A stretch of DNA of 64,000 bases, taken from the NCBI GenBank assembly GCA_950295325.1, contig OX485808.1, forward strand, positions 6,326,501 to 6,390,500, read 5' to 3'. Numbering within the stretch: the stretch's first letter is position 1; every line of letters begins with the position of its first letter. Made by a program: the position numbers and the translations under genes. The stretch comes from Polytrichum commune. Taxonomy: Eukaryota > Streptophyta > Polytrichopsida > Polytrichales > Polytrichaceae. Below are positions 57,541 to 64,000 of this stretch, in pieces. The notes under the pieces were generated by a model. It searched no databases. It saw only the letters and a list, made by a program, of their open reading frames with translations, and was not told the DNA's origin.

Positions 57541-60500
57541 TAAACTTTGTGCCTTGAAAGTTTATTGATTATCTTATGAGAATTGTGGCAAAATTCATCC
57601 CCCCCTATTTCACTTGCACAGTCATCAAGATCATATTGCTTCAAATTATTTCACCATGTTTGTTGGTGCATGTCCGTTTATGGGCATGGTGAAATACGGG
57701 GTTTAACGAACTGTGTACTAGGTGCTAGAATTTGAGCGAGCCTGCATGCATAATTTACTGAGATTTGATTTGCCCCCAAAGCATCATCATCCAAAGTTGA
57801 GGGTGAGTATTTGGGAAGCTTCTTAGCCCCCAAATGCTCAAGGCTTCACATTCCATTTTCAGGCACCTCAAGCACCGGTGCTGAATTTTTTTGTTATGTA
57901 GCAAAATAGGCTTTGTTTTCTTTAGATCCAAATATGCAATCTAAAAATTTGAAGTCAATCGGACCACATTTGCTAGGTCAACTCGACATATTGAACATAT
58001 CCTTCATCCAGGGGGCAGCTAGAGAAAACTCTGATTTGTTTTTGCCTTGTGACCATTACAGTCATGCCATGAATTTTAGAAAGTTAGCAAGTTTGCCATA
58101 ATACGTTATGTGAATGGCAAATGAGCTACTCCCAAAACAATTGGGTGTTTTTGAGCAAACTTAGATAAAGTATGTCACCCTCAAAGTTAGGAGGGGTCAC
58201 ATGAGGTCATTTTGGGAGATTTCCCTTCTTTCATAGAACAAACAACTTGTGCACTAAGATTTTTCCAAATTCATGCAGTCAAGTTGTGCACAACTATCAC
58301 CTTGTCCTATGGAAGAAATAACCCCACCCAAATTGGGCATTATATGTGAAAAATATTGGCTCCTACATTTTGCTTCTGTATTTGAGCATGCAAGGATCCC
58401 CTTATAAGTTCATTTCCATTCAGTTGTGATCTAGAGGCGTTGGTGCATTAGTATGCAACTCGGTTTTTTCAACTTGGAGTAGACATTCTTGATGAATTAG
58501 AGATCTAAGATTGCTTCATTATCACCTAAATTAAAATGACAAGAGAGATTATGGATCACATCAACGACCGGTTTAGTAGAAAGGTGCAAGCATGGTAAAG
58601 TGGACCGAGAAATGCTTTGGTATACTAATACCCTTTTCTTTTTTCGGATCAAGGGCTTGAAAATAATAGCAAATTGTTGTTTAAATTGGAGTTGTTTTCA
58701 CGATGACCTCTACATTTGTGTTGAATACACAAATGTAGGATACAAACTTGAGATTTTCAACACTTAGTATCAAAAGTCATGTTCAAAAGCAAGTGGTTGA
58801 ATCTAGTTTTCGACATAAATTTCATGACCTTAATTACTTGGAAGTTAGATGTTTTTTTCAAATTCCTTGAGTTCATTGTAGTTTTGAGGGCATCATCACA
58901 AAACTTTATAAAAAAAAACCATCAATTTAATGTTATTTTATCATATTTCAAACAAATTTTTGATAGTTACTTGTTCATCATCACCTACTTGAACACCACT
59001 TGCACCATCTTTTTAAATATGTAACCTTTTCTCGGCGATAATTGTTGTTTGTGTTGGTAAAACCCGTCCTTTCCTCGTCAATAATTACCAAGTTTGTTTG
59101 AAACATGTTGCAACCTAGTTGGAGAAGATTAAGGTGGGCTACGCATCAATAGATCTCATCTTAGTTGGTAATTAGAAGCGGTTGTTCTCGTGGATCTTGG
59201 GAGAAGGAAGGAATCTCCTAATTTTTAAGTTATGTGTTTGTACAGTCCAACATTTCACCTCTCCAACTTAGCCCATATCAGTGTAAAGTGGATATCTAAT
59301 TCCTATTCCTATATAGTCTTGCCAACACAAATGGGAGGATGCACATGATGAATGATGAATGAAGTGTACACACGAAGAGGCAATTTGGTTGAAGGGCTCA
59401 AGAAAAGGCTTTCGCGTGAAGCTTTTGCAGTGATAGACTTATCTTGTAGGTTTCAAGCTTCATGGTTGTGTTGTCTTTCAGAATGGGCGTGAATGTTTGT
59501 TTATGAGGATTCTTTTTAAGACTTTGGTTCTTGTCAAAGTGCTATCCATCTCCAACCGACATGTGGAAACATGTTTGTTTGCCATTTTTGTGTGGTGACA
59601 TTTTTCTCGTGGGTTCATAATAACCTTATGTAGGTTATGATAAATTCGTTCCTTTCTCTATGATGTTCATAGTTAGGGAGCATAATCAACTCCAGGCAAG
59701 TTGGCAAGTTCTATATCTCTAGGTGTATGACCTCTTTGCATGGAATGAATATACATATATATATATATCATCTCCTATCCTATGAAAGCTACAATGTAGG
59801 ACTAGCTTTTGGACCTTCTCAAAAGCGGATGCTATGAGCCAATATTTGTCAAAGAAGTAGACACATGTTATTCATAGATTCAATAGTGCCATCGACCGTC
59901 TCTCAATGTTGATGTGTGAAACTCATTTATTTCAATAAAAAACCATTGACATGGTATGGCTATTTGTGTTTGTCTATACACATGGTCTACCTACCGGACT
60001 ACCATGATGTCATTGGATGAGCACATGTGGGTGTGGTTATCCAAGTGAACATAGAAGCACAATTGGTAGATGTCGTTCTTGAGTGAAAACGTTTGTTTTT
60101 GAGGAGTATGAAGTTTATTTACTCCACAGTCACATGTTATGAAGGGGATGTTGATAAGTCATTTGGATTGGTTGTATTTCAATGACTGGAATGCACATGG
60201 ATTGTTAGTGTTCAAATTATTTTTTGCATATCTTGTTGTCCAAGGTTGCTCGTATGGAAGTTTTGGGAATCTTGATGTGTTATTTTGGGAGTGTTTGGTT
60301 CTTTGGCGTTCCAATTGCAATGGGTTTGAAGTACACACTTTTGAATTTGATTGAGTGCTTGGAGGGAAGAGGGGGAAATGATATTTAGGGTTTATCTATG
60401 AGAGTTGGAAGTTCATTACCTATGTATACATCGTTCCTAGTTGGTGGAGCTTATGTAAGCATCCACCAACTTAGAGTGAATAGTTGGTTGATATGTGTAT

Positions 60501-61280
60501 GCTTGTTTGGCATTTTTTGAAGGATTAATAACAACAACATTGATCCAATGAATTTTATCTTCCTCTAACTTGTCAAATGTTAGATTATGGCAAGGATAAA
60601 GATTGAAGTTTACTCCACAAAGGAATGAAGAAAGGATTATTAAAAGGTGGAACAATGGTATTGTTGAATCGCATCAATCGCCACTTGGACAAAGTTCAAA
60701 ATCTTTATGTGAGAGTTTCTTACTTGAATTAAGAGGGCCATGAAGATGCACACGTTTTTACTCATTGTATGGTCCACTTGATGCAAAGTTTGTTTGTGAC
60801 TTGTTTCTTGGAAGAATTGGAGGTTTGCCATGCATTAGTTCAATACATGGAGTCATAGTTGGGGCAAAGAGATCACGTTGGTGGCACCAAGATTCAAAAT
60901 TGTCATCTACTTATTTTGTTGGTTTGTCTAATATAGTGTAGAAACCTTAGTTAGTTTCCACTTTGTAGTTGGATGGAACTTAAAATTCAAGAACCTTCTA
61001 GGTGTTTCGGGTAGTTGACCAAGAAAATACTAGATTAGGCCTCTTTTAAGGCATAAAACCATGAGTTGTAACATTAATTAGCAAGATGCGCTCGATTGTC
61101 ACATTGCTATAATTCTTTATTGCGAATGGAAATTTTTACCATGTCTATTCTTGCATATTACTAGCAGATTACATATTAATTTGCTTGTTAAGAATTATAG
61201 CATTTAAAATTAAATTAAAAAGTTGTGTCATGGTACATCAAAACATTTATTTTGTACTTACAAGGTTATGGTGTGCACAA
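57541..61280. other. Long stretch without a recognised gene
   Basis: About 3.7 kb upstream of the kinase gene. AT-rich, with no sustained coding frame of recognisable type on either strand. A short TA run is at 59753-59768. It may contain the promoter or upstream non-coding exons of the kinase-NB-ARC gene. Confidence 0.4.
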
Positions 61281-61288
61281 CAGGCAGC

Positions 61289-61296
61289 TATATAAA
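61289..61296 (+). promoter_or_regulatory. TATA-like box before the kinase gene
   Basis: TATATAAA lies 25-32 bases before the ATG at 61321 and 37-44 before the ATG at 61333. A normal TATA-to-start distance of about 30 bases would give a very short leader and favour the second ATG. It may be chance in AT-rich DNA. Confidence 0.25.
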
Positions 61297-61320
61297 GGTC
61301 CTCATGTTGGGTTAAATATT

Positions 61321-64000
61321 ATGTGTTCCATCATGGCCAAGATCTTGCGGTGGGTTTTGATTTGGGGTTTCATAAGTATTATCTTTTTAAAGTTTTGGAC
61401 ATATGTGCGAAAAAGACAAGAACAAAATAAGCGTGGAGATATTTTGGAGTGGCAAAGCAAAGAAGTAACGAAACTTCATGAGGTTCTTAAGACAAAGCAA
61501 GTGCTTAATAAGAGACAATGTGAAAATCTTCTCAACAAACTCGACCGAGTTGTGTATCATGTCAATGGGATGATCACGTCTACAAATGAGACCTCCAATA
61601 TCGGGCTTGTGCTTGAGGAGTTATGTCGAATTATTCAAAGAGTACGAGTATTGGTGGAAGATTGTGGGAAGCAAGAATGGTGCCATGCAGCTGCATTCCA
61701 AATGAACAATAGGGAGGCCTTTCGAGAACTTGTGTACGATTTGAGATGTTTTTGGGATGCAATATGCATAGCAAATTCACTTTGGTGCGTGGAGTCACAA
61801 CATGACATCCCATGCATTGATTTTAAAGTGGCCACTTATGACGAAATTCAAGGTGATGAAGAAGACTTGGAAAAACGGCTTTTAGAATGCGTTCAAAGAA
61901 CGCCCAATCATAAGTTAGCAAAATATTTGTTGAAGAGAGTGCAACACGACTTGCAACAAGTGAAAGGTGCAGAATTGGATGCTTCGGAGATTTCAGAGGA
62001 TTTTATGAAACCGGACTTCTTGAAAGAAATAGGTTCGGGAGCAACAGGTGAAGTGTACAAATCAAGTTGGATGGGACTTCAAAGTGCAACAAAAGTAATG
62101 AAAGGTTCTCCAAACTCTCTCAAAGAAGCCAAACTCTTAGCAGGCTTGAGCCATCCGAACATCATCAAATTCATTGGTTGTGGAACTAATGAAAACCTTG
62201 AGGACAGTCTTGATGAAGCAAAAGAACTATATTTAGTAATGGAGCTCATGGAGATGAGCTTGGGTAGTTTCTTGAAAAAGCAAAAGAAACCCTTATCATA
62301 TATTGTTGCAATCGATATAATGTATCAAATTGCAAAGGGCATGTGTTATCTTCATGACATGTATGTTGCCCATCTTGATCTAAAGCCAGACAATGTGCTT
62401 CTAAGCTCCATGAGAATTGCAGGAGTAGAGGGAAATTGTGGCCATGGTTTTGTCAAATTGATGGATTATGATACTTCCAAAATGGAGGTTCAAAGCAAAC
62501 CAGAATTACAAAGACACACTATTGGTACACGAAAGTATATGGCACCTGAGATGGGGAACAAAAACAAAGAAGACCCACCTTGTGCGGCATGTCCTTTCCA
62601 AGTTGATGTATGGTCATTTGCAATGACATGTTCAGAGATTCTTTCTCTTAAGCAACCATTTTGGGACACGAAAGACATCTTACAAGACATAAAAGATAAT
62701 GTCAGGCCAGACCTACCTATCAATTGTAAGGACCTTACCGTGTTGCTCGAAGAATGTTGGGTTGAAGATCCTTCACAAAGGCCAACATTTTCTAACATTT
62801 GTAAACGACTCACAACCTTGAAGGAGTTCATGATTGGAACGTATTCGAATGATATACCAAGGTTTGATAAACACCGGTCTATGACCCAACATATGGAAAG
62901 GAAATCGGAAGCCTTGAAGCATGTCAAAAACTTCCTTGCTACAAAGAAGGTATGAACTTAAGTTTACTACAATGTGCTTATTGCTTACCTATGAGATGTC
63001 ATGTTTTTATTGTTATTAATTTAATTTGCTTGAAATTGGATTTTGATTATTGAACTCTTCATAGAGGATCCTAACGTGTGTGTTCTTTGTTTAGGCGGAT
63101 GAATTATCAACACAAAATGAAAAATTGGTGGGTCTTGAAACCAAACGTCCTCAAGTGAAAAATCAGCTTAAACAAGTGAATGTGTTGGGTCTCACCGGTA
63201 TGGGTGGAATAGGGAAGACCACCTTGGCTAAGGCTATATTTGATGATGTGAAATCCACATACAATGCATCATGCTTTATTGAACAATTGAAAAACAAAAC
63301 TTCACATGAAGTCCTATGGGAGATTATAGAAAAACTTGAAAGCTTGGACAAAGAAAACAAGCCTAATATGGTGGATGCTCAAGAAAAGGTGAGGGAGTTG
63401 TTGGCCAACAAGAAAGTCATTCTTATATTGGATGATCCACTAGATCAAGATCAAGTGCGTGATATAATTCCAACAAATGCTGAGTTTGTCAACAAAGGCA
63501 CCAATATTATCATAACAACCCGTGATTGGGGCCTACTAAAGGTTTTTGTGGAGGAGAATGGTAGGATAGATGTCAGGGAGTTAGATGGAAGTGCATCAAT
63601 ACAACTGTTTAATTCTTATGCTTATTCGGATGAAGGACAATTGTCACCAGAGTTATTTGATATACGTGACAAAATTGTGGAAGGTTGCAAGGGCTTGCCT
63701 TTAAGCTTGAAAGTCATGGGTGCATTCTTGCAAGGAAAGGAGAGGATTCGAAGTTGGGAAAGGGCTTTCCAAAGGATGAAAAGAGGCAGATGTTTGGATG
63801 GTGATGAAGGGCTTTGGAGTACCTTGAGGGTTAGTTTTGATGCATTAAAAGACGAAGAGAAAAAGTTGTTTCTAGACATAGCATGCTTCTTTCCCATGGG
63901 ATATGAGAAAGATACAACCTTGCGCACATGTGCATCTCCAAGTCATGTGCTTGATGTGTTGGTGGAGAGGTCCTTGGTGAAGATAAATGTACGCGGACGC
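61321..64000 (+). CDS. Protein kinase-NB-ARC fusion (moss-type resistance receptor), 3' end beyond window
   Basis: Exon 1 is 61321-62949, intron 62950-63094 (GTATGA...TTTAG, phase 0), exon 2 is 63095 to the window edge. ATG 61321 (MCSIMAKILRW) is the first ATG of the open frame; 61333 is the alternative. Residues about 7-25 are hydrophobic, a likely signal anchor. About 30-200 are helical and charged, with LVLEELCRIIQRVRVLVEDC. The kinase spans about 232-505: glycine loop IGSGATGEV (238), Lys258 in SATKVM, AHLDLKPDNVLL (Asp353), MDYD in place of DFG (Asp382), and GTRKYMAPEM (Glu410). Exon 2 gives the NB-ARC: P-loop GMGGIGKTTLAKAIF, kinase-2 KVILILDDPLD, NIIITTRD, GLPLSLKVMG and FLDIACFFPMG, the last like TIR-class resistance proteins. 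Such proteins act as nucleotide-switched immune receptors. An LRR region is expected beyond 64000. Catalytic Lys and both Asp remain, so kinase activity is possible; function is inferred. Confidence 0.9.

Noticed and set aside
61225-61320. Upstream extension of the kinase frame
   Set aside because: The frame is open but has no ATG before 61321, and the segment contains a TATA-like box.
62490-62927. 145-codon minus-strand frame over the kinase
   Set aside because: Shadow of the kinase coding strand; no motif of its own.

Overview
The window is nuclear DNA of a land plant, most likely a non-flowering one. I favour a moss, with a lycophyte as the alternative. The evidence is a gene at the right edge that fuses a protein kinase to an NB-ARC ATPase, an architecture known from mosses, and a long leucine-rich repeat array of the plant disease-resistance type. 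There are also spliceosomal introns, a plant-type selenium-binding protein gene, and many plant transposon families. Gene density is very low: only one apparently intact host gene is seen, and it runs off the edge. The species assignment is inference.

Layout. 1.0-3.0 kb holds the 3' part of a selenium-binding protein gene on the minus strand, with two miniature transposons inside its coding exons. 8.8-11.2 kb is a minus-strand array of about 34 leucine-rich repeats whose 5' end is lost in a 200-base assembly gap. 12.3-16.7 kb is a PIF/Harbinger transposon with its two characteristic genes, a Myb/SANT-like protein (+) and a DDE transposase (-) that carries one in-frame stop. 20.8-25.2 kb has a MITE and two arrays of short palindromes. 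26.5-33.0 kb and 44.8-49.5 kb are two direct copies of a multi-kilobase repeat. 33.8-36.3 kb is a cluster of MITEs. 36.9-43.8 kb is a decayed LINE-type retrotransposon on the minus strand, itself interrupted by a probable solo LTR and by a block holding a deleted pogo/Tigger transposon and a tRNA-derived SINE. 51.0-52.8 kb holds two Harbinger-type MITEs with identical ends. 54.3-55.2 kb is a tandem duplication. 61.3-64.0 kb is the kinase-NB-ARC gene.

How the parts relate. The kinase-NB-ARC gene has an N-terminal hydrophobic segment, a helical region, a kinase and a nucleotide-binding switch, and probably acts as an intracellular immune receptor. The LRR array at 8.8-11.2 kb is of the kind that usually forms the sensor end of such receptors, but here it is separate. 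Nearly everything else is transposon-derived, and several insertions can be ordered in time because they are nested. I found no tRNA gene in use, no rRNA, no CRISPR and no complete LTR retrotransposon.
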